DNA of 64,000 nucleotides from assembly GCA_964515115.1 (NCBI GenBank), contig CAZESB010000003.1, positions 1 through 64,000 on the forward strand, written 5' to 3'. How positions within the stretch are numbered: position 1 is the stretch's first letter; every line of letters begins with the position of its first letter. This document shows, piece after piece, positions 57,425 through 64,000 of the stretch. A program made the translations under genes and the position numbers. The stretch comes from UBA1370 sp964515115 (GTDB lineage Bacteria > Patescibacteriota > Microgenomatia > UBA1400 > PJMF01). The notes below the pieces were generated by a model. The model was not told the origin of the DNA. It saw only the letters and a list, made by a program, of their open reading frames with translations, and did not search any database.

Positions 57425-57838
57425 TTATATTATTTTCCTAATGATGGAGCCAGTAAAACCAATCAACATTGATAAAACCACCAAAGTCCAAAAATAGCTT
57501 AACTGCAAGCCAAACAACACCATGGTTTGAATGGTAAAGCCCGGTACCAGGTATTCTACCAGCCAGAGCAGAAAAACATTAATCAAAGCAGAAAATAAGC
57601 CAAGAGTGACGAAATTGACCGGAAAAAAGAGAATGTTCAAGATGGGTTTGATGAAATGAAACAAGATAGCAAAGATAATGCTGGCGAAAATCAGGGCGGC
57701 CAGGCTGGCGAAGTTGACTGTAGGCAACACAATTGCCAACAAACCCAAAGTTACAATGGTGTGAATTAAGATCCTAACCATGCTTTCAGTATACGAGCCA
57801 TGATGCTGGCGCGCAAGTTGCTTGCTGAGTTCACTCAA
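57425..57838 (-). CDS. phage-holin-family-4-like membrane protein (YvlD type)
   Basis: 137 aa with four helices. PILNILFFPVNFVTLGLFSALINVFLLWLVEYLVPGF is the family core (PilnllslPlt.lTLGLF..viNal.lwl...lvpGF). The name reflects the family; most members are cellular membrane proteins, not phage lysis proteins. It overlaps the uvrC stop by 8 bases. Confidence 0.82.
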   Translation of the reverse strand: MSELSKQLARQHHGSYTESMVRILIHTIVTLGLLAIVLPTVNFASLAALIFASIIFAILFHFIKPILNILFFPVNFVTLGLFSALINVFLLWLVEYLVPGFTIQTMVLFGLQLSYFWTLVVLSMLIGFTGSIIRKII

Positions 57839-59255
57839 ACATGCTTTTAAGTCGCCTCTTGGTGTGCTGTTTTTTAGAGAAGCGGTGGGCCTCGTTGCGG
57901 ACGCGCTGAAGTAATTTTAAGGCAGGATTGGTTTCTTGGAGCTTGAGCTCAAGATATTGCAAGTTTTTCAGGTCAAAATAACTACCCTCTGTTTTTGATG
58001 ACCAATCAAGTAGGGGCAAAATCAGTCGGTCGGGATTTTTGACCAGGCCGATCAATGGAGCCTGCCAACCCCAAACGCTCAGCGCTGCTCTTACCTGCCC
58101 TTTACCGCCATCAATCACTAGCAAATCAGGCACGCCCCACTGTTGGTTATTTTGCCTTCTGGAGATAGCCTCTCTCATCATTTGGTAATCATTGGGTGTT
58201 TGGATGGAGCGGATATTAAAAAGTCGATAATTGGCAGGATCGGCCACTCCATCAATAAAAGTGACCATCGCCACCGACGGATTGGTGCCCATGGTATTGC
58301 TAACATCGTAGCCCTCAATTCTCTCCAGCGGAAATTTTTTAGGCAAACCCAGATGAACAGACAGCATATCTTGCAAGTAAATGACACCATCTTGCTCGAT
58401 TTTGGCAGTCAGTCCTGGGGTGGTTAATTCGGGCTTAAGAATTTTTTTAGGTTGAGTTACTTCGTTGATCAGGGCAAGTTTATCGCGATAAATAGCCGCG
58501 GCCTCAAAATTTTCAGCCGCAATCGCTTCCTCGAGTTCTTTTTTAAGTTGGGTGGTCACGACGGATTTTTTACCTTTAAGGAAAGTAATCAACTGATTGA
58601 TATTTTCCTGATACTCCTGAGGACTGATTTTGCCAATGCAAGCGCCGCTGCATTGATCAATGTGGTAATAAAAACAGGGAGTTAGTTTAGTTTTGTGATT
58701 GGACGGTTCAAGATTGCCCGCGTGATTGCACCAGGGAAAAATTTTACGAACCAGCTGTAAAACTTCTTTGACTTTATAAGCGCTCGGAAAAGGGCCAAGC
58801 ACAGTCCCTTTCAGGTTGCTATTACTAATCTCTTTTTTTCTCACCTGGATCACTCTGGGGTAAATTTCATTGGTAATATGAATGTAAAGAGGACTCTTAT
58901 CGTCTTTGAGCAGAACGTTGTATTGTGGTTGGTAGCGGCGGATCAACTCGGCTTCGGTGAGTAGCGCTTCCAGTTCGCTGGGCAGTTCCTTGAACTTGAC
59001 TATCGTAGCTACTTTCACCAACTGCCTAATCCGGTTGGAAAGTTGGCCGAAACGAGTATAGGATTGAACTCGCTTCTTGAGGTTTTTAGCTTTACCAACG
59101 TAAAGAACCAGGTTATGTTCGTCTAAAAACCAATACACTCCCGCCGATGAGGGTAAGGAGGATAAGACCGACACCCAAGCCAACGACGACTTGGGTATTT
59201 TTAATGTAGCCGATGATGGCTGGTCCGGCTGTAAGGTGATTTTCTTGGCTTTCAT
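57831..59255 (-). CDS. uvrC: excinuclease ABC subunit C, lacking C-terminal HhH
   Basis: Makes both incisions in nucleotide excision repair. 474 aa against ~600. The GIY-YIG domain begins LPSSAGVYWFLDEHNLVLYVGKAKNLKKRV; then a Cys block, UvrB-interacting UVR motif (LEEAIAAENFEAAAIYRDKLALI) and RNase H-like domain with IEGYDVSN, DLLVIDGGKGQ and RNEAHRFSKKQH. It ends right after that His, so only the (HhH)2 DNA-binding domain is missing. ATG at 59255 overlaps the upstream gene by 143 bases; GTG at 59174 would start just before the GIY-YIG domain and still overlap by 62. Confidence 0.92.
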   Translation of the reverse strand: MKAKKITLQPDQPSSATLKIPKSSLAWVSVLSSLPSSAGVYWFLDEHNLVLYVGKAKNLKKRVQSYTRFGQLSNRIRQLVKVATIVKFKELPSELEALLTEAELIRRYQPQYNVLLKDDKSPLYIHITNEIYPRVIQVRKKEISNSNLKGTVLGPFPSAYKVKEVLQLVRKIFPWCNHAGNLEPSNHKTKLTPCFYYHIDQCSGACIGKISPQEYQENINQLITFLKGKKSVVTTQLKKELEEAIAAENFEAAAIYRDKLALINEVTQPKKILKPELTTPGLTAKIEQDGVIYLQDMLSVHLGLPKKFPLERIEGYDVSNTMGTNPSVAMVTFIDGVADPANYRLFNIRSIQTPNDYQMMREAISRRQNNQQWGVPDLLVIDGGKGQVRAALSVWGWQAPLIGLVKNPDRLILPLLDWSSKTEGSYFDLKNLQYLELKLQETNPALKLLQRVRNEAHRFSKKQHTKRRLKSMFE

Positions 59256-61002
59256 ATAATTTAGTGTTTTCCGCTTGAGGATTAGCTGCCGATGTTAGCT
59301 CAACATTTACCGATAGATCGTTGATAATTTGCCACTGTGAGGTGTGGGCGGTCAGAGCAAAAGTTTGAGTTTGAAACGGCAGTAAGGCAGGAATTTTCAG
59401 GTCTGCTCCTCTGTTGATTTGGACTAAAGTTTGGTCGTAATTAAACCTTGCGTCAATATCGTACCACGCTTGTCCAGTGTTGTTGGTAATGGTCAGGTTG
59501 TAAAAGCCTGGTAGTGGAAGGCCCAGCACTTTGGCTGGCTGAAAGTTCAAAGAAAAGTTGGGCTCAACTCTCGGAAACTCGTTGGCAAAAGTGACTTCCA
59601 CATCTTTAGTTTCCTCGTCATCTGCCTTGTAGGCTCCAGCTGGAAAAGGAGTGGTGCTGGAAGTGCCGTTAATGGCAAAAACAATATGATTAAGGTCAAA
59701 CTGGTGAAAATAATCCACACCACCTGTAGTATTTCCCCAAGTTGGATCCACTTGGATCCACAAATTTTTATTAGTATCAAAGTACTCTGGCCAGGCATGG
59801 AGAAGATCGCCATTAAAGCTAGCTGGACGCAGAGTGTCATTTTGACTATGAGCAAAGCCAGTCAGTCTTCTGGCGGGAATGTGGTTGGCTCGAGACATGG
59901 CAATGAAAAGATCAGCAAATTCTTGGCAGACTGCTTGATCCGGTTTTTCCAGGGCTTTAGCAGCTCCAAGTCGGTTTGGCGTATCAGCAAAATCGTACGC
60001 ATATTGCAAGGTTTTAGTGACAAAATGGTAGATATCTTCAGGAGTGCGATGGAGGGAAGCTTCAGCCGCTACTCGGGAATTGCGAGTATCCCAATAGTCT
60101 GCTTTTTTGGTGTGTTGATCATTGGGCGGGAGAATTTTTATTTCCGGTTGTGGTTCGAGGGTGATTTTGGCGTTGGCAGTCAGATAAACCGGTGTCATGC
60201 TGTTAGCGGGTAGGTAATATTTGGCAATCCAATTGCCATCAGCGTCTCTCTTCATTTCTTGAGGTAATGGATCAAGGGAGTGATAATGCATTCTTTGGAA
60301 AGCCGTGTCAGGCGGAAGAGCGACTTGAGTGAAGGCAGCGGCGCTGCTGGGATTTTCCAGGTTGTATCTGAGAGTTAGAGAATAAATTTGCCGATCACCA
60401 AACAAAACTGAAAGCGCCTTACCTCCGAGTCCGGAAAAAGTTGTTCTGATGCCTTGTTCGCTAATGGTTCTTTGGGTAACCTCATGATTAGAACGAACGG
60501 GATTGCCGTATTTGATAGGAGTAATGAGAATGACTTCGTGCTCATTATATTGTTCTGGGTTTGAGAGCTCAGGCGCGTGGATTTCCAGAGAATTGCCGCC
60601 GATTGAAGCCAAGTCAGGATTAACATACTCAATAGAAAAATTTCTGATCTTATTTTCTCCCACCACGTCTTGGGGAAAAGTAATGGCGATAGTTGTTAGG
60701 TGTCTTGATTTAACGATATTGGCATCGATTTTGCGGCCATTTTCAGTTACTTCAATGTTGCTGAGATTAGGATAGGCTAAGGCAAGCGCGTATTGCTTGA
60801 TAAAAGTGGTGGGAGTAAGGTTTCTAATAGTATATTCATGTTTAACCCTGGAATTACCAGCCTGATCCACGGTATAGGTGGTGACTAATTTGGTATAAAA
60901 CTCAGCAGCACTCGGCTCCTGCGCGCTGACAAAAGCCGGTGTTTTGATAGGAGCAAAAACAGCCGTCAGCAACACAGCCAGGATAATGAGCGGTTTGCGC
61001 AT
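59113..61002 (-). CDS. surface-anchored transglutaminase-like protein
   Basis: 629 aa. Signal peptide (KPLIILAVLLTAVFAPIKTPAFVSA), a ~270-residue beta-rich region, then a transglutaminase-like core with complete triad: Cys359 in DQAVCQEFADLF, His402 in DLLHAWPEYF, Asp419 in IQVDPTWGNT. A further beta-sandwich and a C-terminal membrane helix (VVVGLGVGLILLTLIGGSVLVFRR) follow. The family includes cysteine peptidases and amidases. It lies two genes from the 7TM protein whose usual partner is a transglutaminase domain. Its 3' end overlaps uvrC in another frame. Confidence 0.85.
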   Translation of the reverse strand: MRKPLIILAVLLTAVFAPIKTPAFVSAQEPSAAEFYTKLVTTYTVDQAGNSRVKHEYTIRNLTPTTFIKQYALALAYPNLSNIEVTENGRKIDANIVKSRHLTTIAITFPQDVVGENKIRNFSIEYVNPDLASIGGNSLEIHAPELSNPEQYNEHEVILITPIKYGNPVRSNHEVTQRTISEQGIRTTFSGLGGKALSVLFGDRQIYSLTLRYNLENPSSAAAFTQVALPPDTAFQRMHYHSLDPLPQEMKRDADGNWIAKYYLPANSMTPVYLTANAKITLEPQPEIKILPPNDQHTKKADYWDTRNSRVAAEASLHRTPEDIYHFVTKTLQYAYDFADTPNRLGAAKALEKPDQAVCQEFADLFIAMSRANHIPARRLTGFAHSQNDTLRPASFNGDLLHAWPEYFDTNKNLWIQVDPTWGNTTGGVDYFHQFDLNHIVFAINGTSSTTPFPAGAYKADDEETKDVEVTFANEFPRVEPNFSLNFQPAKVLGLPLPGFYNLTITNNTGQAWYDIDARFNYDQTLVQINRGADLKIPALLPFQTQTFALTAHTSQWQIINDLSVNVELTSAANPQAENTKLYESQENHLTAGPAIIGYIKNTQVVVGLGVGLILLTLIGGSVLVFRRT

Positions 61003-61041
61003 ATTAGCAACATTGTACCGTTTTTACGAACTAAATGATAA

Positions 61042-64000
61042 CTAGGCTGCTGCCATCTCCGCAAATTCTTCCCGCAGATATTGGCCGGTAATCGAGTTCG
61101 GATCATTAGCAATTTGTGCGGGCGTGCCGGTAGCAATCACTTCACCACCACCTTCTCCACCCTCAGGCCCCAGGTCGATAATCCAGTCTGAATTTTTAAT
61201 CACATCGAGGTTGTGCTCGATGGTAATAACGGTATTGCCTTGATCTACCAGCTGTTGCAGAACTTTGAGCAGTTTTTGGATATCGGCGAAATGCAGACCG
61301 GTAGTAGGTTCGTCGAGCATATAAACGACGTGGTCATAAGTGCGGGTCGCCAACTCTCTGGCTAGCTTGACCCTTTGTGCCTCGCCGCCGCTCAAAGTAG
61401 GCGCGGGTTGGCCCAGTTCAATATATCCCAGCCCCACATCAAGCAAGGTTTTGAGTTTGCTGCGAATAGTGCTGTTGTGCTCAAAAAATTCATAAGCATC
61501 TTCAATCGTCATTTTTAAGACCTGATAAATATTTTTACCCCGATATTCTACCTCCAACGTTTCGGAGTTATAGCGCTTGCCCTCACAAACATCGCAGGTG
61601 ACATAAACATCGGGCAGAAATTGCATTTCAATTTTGATCTGGCCATCGCCTTGACAGGCCTCGCAGCGCCCTCCTTTGACATTAAAACTGAATCTACCCG
61701 ACTGGTAACCGCGAATTTTAGCTTCCTGAGTGTTGGCAAAAGTTTTGCGGATATAATCGAAAATTTTAGTGTAAGTAGCTGGGTTGGAACGAGGGGTTCT
61801 ACCAATAGGACTCTGGTCAATCAAACTGACGCGCCTAACTGCATCGGGGACAATCAGGCTGTCGATTGGGCCGGGTATAATTTCGGTGGAACGGCCAAGG
61901 TTTTTAGCTAAATGAGGATAAAGGGTTTCGTGTAGCAAAGTTGATTTGCCTGAACCAGAAATGCCGGTAATACAAACAAATTTACTGAGCGGAAACTCAA
62001 CGTCGATATTTTTGAGATTGTGGTGATTGGCACCGGAAATTCTAATTTTAGCGTCTGATTGAGTTTTGCTGGGCACTTCGTCTTCAGGCACAACTCTTCT
62101 TTCTTGGTTGGGTTTTTTGAGCCTGACATCCTTTTTGCGCTTTAGGTATTGGCCAGTGATGGAGTTGTTATTACTCATGATTTCTACTGGTGTCCCCACT
62201 GCCACCACTTCTCCGCCATGATTACCCGCCTTGGGGCCAAAATCAATGATGTAATCGGCGGCCTTCATTAAATCGCGATCATGCTCAACTACCACGACAG
62301 TGTTGCCTTTTTGCTGAAGATTTTTGAGAGTTTCGATCAGTTGATGATTGTCGCGCTGGTGCAAGCCAATAGTTGGTTCATCCAAAATATAAAGTACCCC
62401 GGTTAGGCCGGTGCCAATTTGCGAGGCCAGCCGAATTCTTTGTGCCTCGCCGCCGGCTAAAGTACTAGCTTCTCGATCCAGGCTGAGATAGTTGAGACCA
62501 ACGGCATTCAAAAACTTGAGCCGAGAAATAATTTCTTTAAGAATTGATTCGCCAATCACTTTTTCTTTGACAGTTAAAATCTCACCGGCCCAAAGCTGCT
62601 CTGCCCAAGCTAGAGTTTTTTTCAGCGCTAAACCGGTAACTTGAGCAATGTGTTTGCCTTCAATATGCACGCTCAGAGCCTCTTCTTTAAGCCTGGTACC
62701 ATGACACTGGGGACAGATTTGTCGTTCCATGTATTGTTCGATGTCTTTGCGAATGTAATCAGAGTCTGTTTCTTCGTAACGACGCTCCAGATTGGTGACA
62801 AAACCTTCAAAAGTTTCGTGGATGACCGTTTGTCTGCCCTGCCGGTTCTCCCCTTCGACACGGTAAACTCTTTCAGAGCCATGGAGCAGGATTTTTTGTG
62901 TCTCGACATCCATGTTTTCGTAGGGAGTTTTGCGAAAATCATAACCCTGATTTTCCACCACCACCTGCACCAGCCGCGCCCACCAGGTATCTTGACTCAG
63001 TGTTCTGGAAAAGGGAATAATAGCGCCTTCACTGAGCGTGAGAGCGGGAGCCAGCATTTTGTTTTCGTTGATTTTGAGCAGGTTCCCGAGGCCATTGCAG
63101 GTAGGACAAGCCCCTTGAGGCGAGTTGAAAGAAAAAAGCCGCGGTTCGATCTCGGGAATAGAAATGCCGCAATCGCTGCAAGCTCGTTTCTCGCTGAACA
63201 ATTTGTCGGTAAATTGTTTGGGGTTCTCAGGAAAACTGAGCGAATTATCTTCGATAAAGGAAACAGTCACCAAACCATCGGCCAGTTTCAGCGCTTCTTC
63301 AACAGATTGAGAGAGACGCCGCCGCTGAGTTTTGTACTCCTCCTCGTCTTTGAGTTGCTTGGCGGCAATGACCAGACGATCAATCACCACGCTGATACTG
63401 TGCTTGTTGGTTTTAATTAAAGTCAAATCCTCGGCCAGATCATAAATTGTCCCGTCTATTCTGGCACGCTGGTAGCCTGTTTGCCGGATATTATTAAAAA
63501 GCGAACCAAATTCTCCTTTGCGCTGGCGCACCACTGGAGCCAAAATCAGCGCTCTCACCGGCTGGCCAGTGGCGGCGCGATTGGCAAACTCATTAATAAT
63601 TTGGTCCAAAATCTGATCAACAGATTGGGTAGCTATTTCTTTGCCGCATTGAGGGCAGTGAGGGTGGCCAATACGGGCATAAAGCAGCCGGAGGTAATCA
63701 TAGATCTCGGTGATGGTGCCGACAGTGGAGCGAGGGTTGTGGGAAGTAGTTTTCTGGTCGATGGAAATAGCCGGCGAAAGACCCTCAATATGATCTACAT
63801 CAGGCTTGCGCATAATGCCTAAAAACTGCCGGGCGTAAGAACTGAGGCTTTCCACATAGCGCCGCTGGCCTTCAGCATACAAAGTATCGAAAGCCAGCGA
63901 GCTTTTACCACTGCCCGACAGCCCAGTAAAAACCACCAACTGATTTTTCGGTATCTCTGCATTGATATTTTTGAGGTTGTGCTCCCGGGCGCCCTCGATG
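61042..64000 (-). CDS. uvrA: excinuclease ABC subunit A, N-terminus beyond the window
   Basis: Damage-recognition ABC-type ATPase. The frame stays open to the window edge, adding IEGAREHNLKNINAEIPKNQ upstream of VVFTGLSGSGKSSLAF, so only a few residues are missing. Walker A sites: GLSGSGKSSLAF and GISGSGKSTLLHE. ABC signatures LAGGEAQRIRLA and LSGGEAQRVKLA. Zinc motifs CPQC...CP, CPTCNGLG and CEACQGDGQ...CDVCEGKRY. Near full length (~985 aa). With uvrC and the UvrD-like helicase it gives most of excision repair in this window; uvrB is not here. Confidence 0.98.
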   Translation of the reverse strand, partial: IEGAREHNLKNINAEIPKNQLVVFTGLSGSGKSSLAFDTLYAEGQRRYVESLSSYARQFLGIMRKPDVDHIEGLSPAISIDQKTTSHNPRSTVGTITEIYDYLRLLYARIGHPHCPQCGKEIATQSVDQILDQIINEFANRAATGQPVRALILAPVVRQRKGEFGSLFNNIRQTGYQRARIDGTIYDLAEDLTLIKTNKHSISVVIDRLVIAAKQLKDEEEYKTQRRRLSQSVEEALKLADGLVTVSFIEDNSLSFPENPKQFTDKLFSEKRACSDCGISIPEIEPRLFSFNSPQGACPTCNGLGNLLKINENKMLAPALTLSEGAIIPFSRTLSQDTWWARLVQVVVENQGYDFRKTPYENMDVETQKILLHGSERVYRVEGENRQGRQTVIHETFEGFVTNLERRYEETDSDYIRKDIEQYMERQICPQCHGTRLKEEALSVHIEGKHIAQVTGLALKKTLAWAEQLWAGEILTVKEKVIGESILKEIISRLKFLNAVGLNYLSLDREASTLAGGEAQRIRLASQIGTGLTGVLYILDEPTIGLHQRDNHQLIETLKNLQQKGNTVVVVEHDRDLMKAADYIIDFGPKAGNHGGEVVAVGTPVEIMSNNNSITGQYLKRKKDVRLKKPNQERRVVPEDEVPSKTQSDAKIRISGANHHNLKNIDVEFPLSKFVCITGISGSGKSTLLHETLYPHLAKNLGRSTEIIPGPIDSLIVPDAVRRVSLIDQSPIGRTPRSNPATYTKIFDYIRKTFANTQEAKIRGYQSGRFSFNVKGGRCEACQGDGQIKIEMQFLPDVYVTCDVCEGKRYNSETLEVEYRGKNIYQVLKMTIEDAYEFFEHNSTIRSKLKTLLDVGLGYIELGQPAPTLSGGEAQRVKLARELATRTYDHVVYMLDEPTTGLHFADIQKLLKVLQQLVDQGNTVITIEHNLDVIKNSDWIIDLGPEGGEGGGEVIATGTPAQIANDPNSITGQYLREEFAEMAAA

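Noticed and set aside
57425..57838. Phage lysis gene (holin) and hence a prophage
   Set aside because: The family name is misleading; the sequence matches cellular YvlD-like membrane proteins and no phage structural genes are nearby.

Overview
The window looks like a metagenome-derived scaffold (two 100-base runs of N, at 24164-24263 and 34722-34821) from a reduced bacterium, most likely of the Candidate Phyla Radiation (Patescibacteria). The reasons are a 16S rRNA gene interrupted by two insertions that encode LAGLIDADG homing endonucleases, an rRNA gene without 23S/5S beside it, and trimmed versions of universal proteins (trigger factor without its PPIase domain, PheT without the EMAP-like tRNA-binding domain, UvrC without its C-terminal HhH, MiaB without TRAM). 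UGA is used as stop, so the genetic code is standard. The exact lineage is not resolved; no database search was possible.

Layout. 1-2562: end of an unidentified gene, then pilM-pilN-pilO of a type IV pilus (+). 2573-5050: rpmF, nusB, an acyl-carrier-like protein, rnc, rpsP, khpA (-). 5174-7231: recG. 7369-12299: an aminoacyl-tRNA synthetase operon pheS-pheT-tyrS (-). It begins with a promoter, a 16-residue Phe/Tyr-rich leader peptide (MYSAQYFTAFYFSSKT), three mutually exclusive stems and a U-tailed terminator, which I read as a ribosome-stalling attenuator matched to the amino acids used by the operon's own enzymes. 12368-16613: class A penicillin-binding protein and an O-antigen-ligase-like protein. 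16710-17900: infC-rpmI-rplT. 18089-19660: an unknown coiled-coil protein. 19757-22804: an accessory island of visibly GC-richer sequence bounded by a perfect 17-bp inverted repeat. It carries a membrane-anchored M23-like plus SLT murein hydrolase, a Cys-rich membrane protein, and a strongly folded leader RNA. 23588-23881: tRNA-Val with fragmentary copies of itself. 24453-33563: trigger factor, tRNA-Cys, miaB-miaA, transporters, RNase P RNA, uppP, a CAP protein and ComM. 33629-47076: gapA, pyrH, femX-like, uvrD/pcrA, tpiA, a GT-C-like protein, a PEGA lipoprotein, lon, tRNA-Ile and clpB. 47332-51198: the 16S transcription unit with promoter, processing stalk and two introns. 51266-64000: a nucleotidyltransferase-like protein, mnmA, truB, a peptide-ligase-like cassette (HEXXTH metallopeptidase, ATP-grasp plus retropepsin-like fusion, 7TM protein), a holin-like membrane protein, uvrC, a transglutaminase-like surface protein and uvrA.

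How it fits together. Most genes are housekeeping (translation, tRNA modification, repair, proteostasis, envelope). Several promoters (leader peptide, trigger factor, MiaB, Lon) put exactly eight bases between the -10 box and the ATG, which implies leaderless mRNAs. The most novel-looking items are the Phe/Tyr attenuator, the GC-rich island with its structured RNA, the ATP-grasp/7TM cassette whose protease-like domain has lost its catalytic Asp, a short palindromic repeat family, and the second 16S intron.
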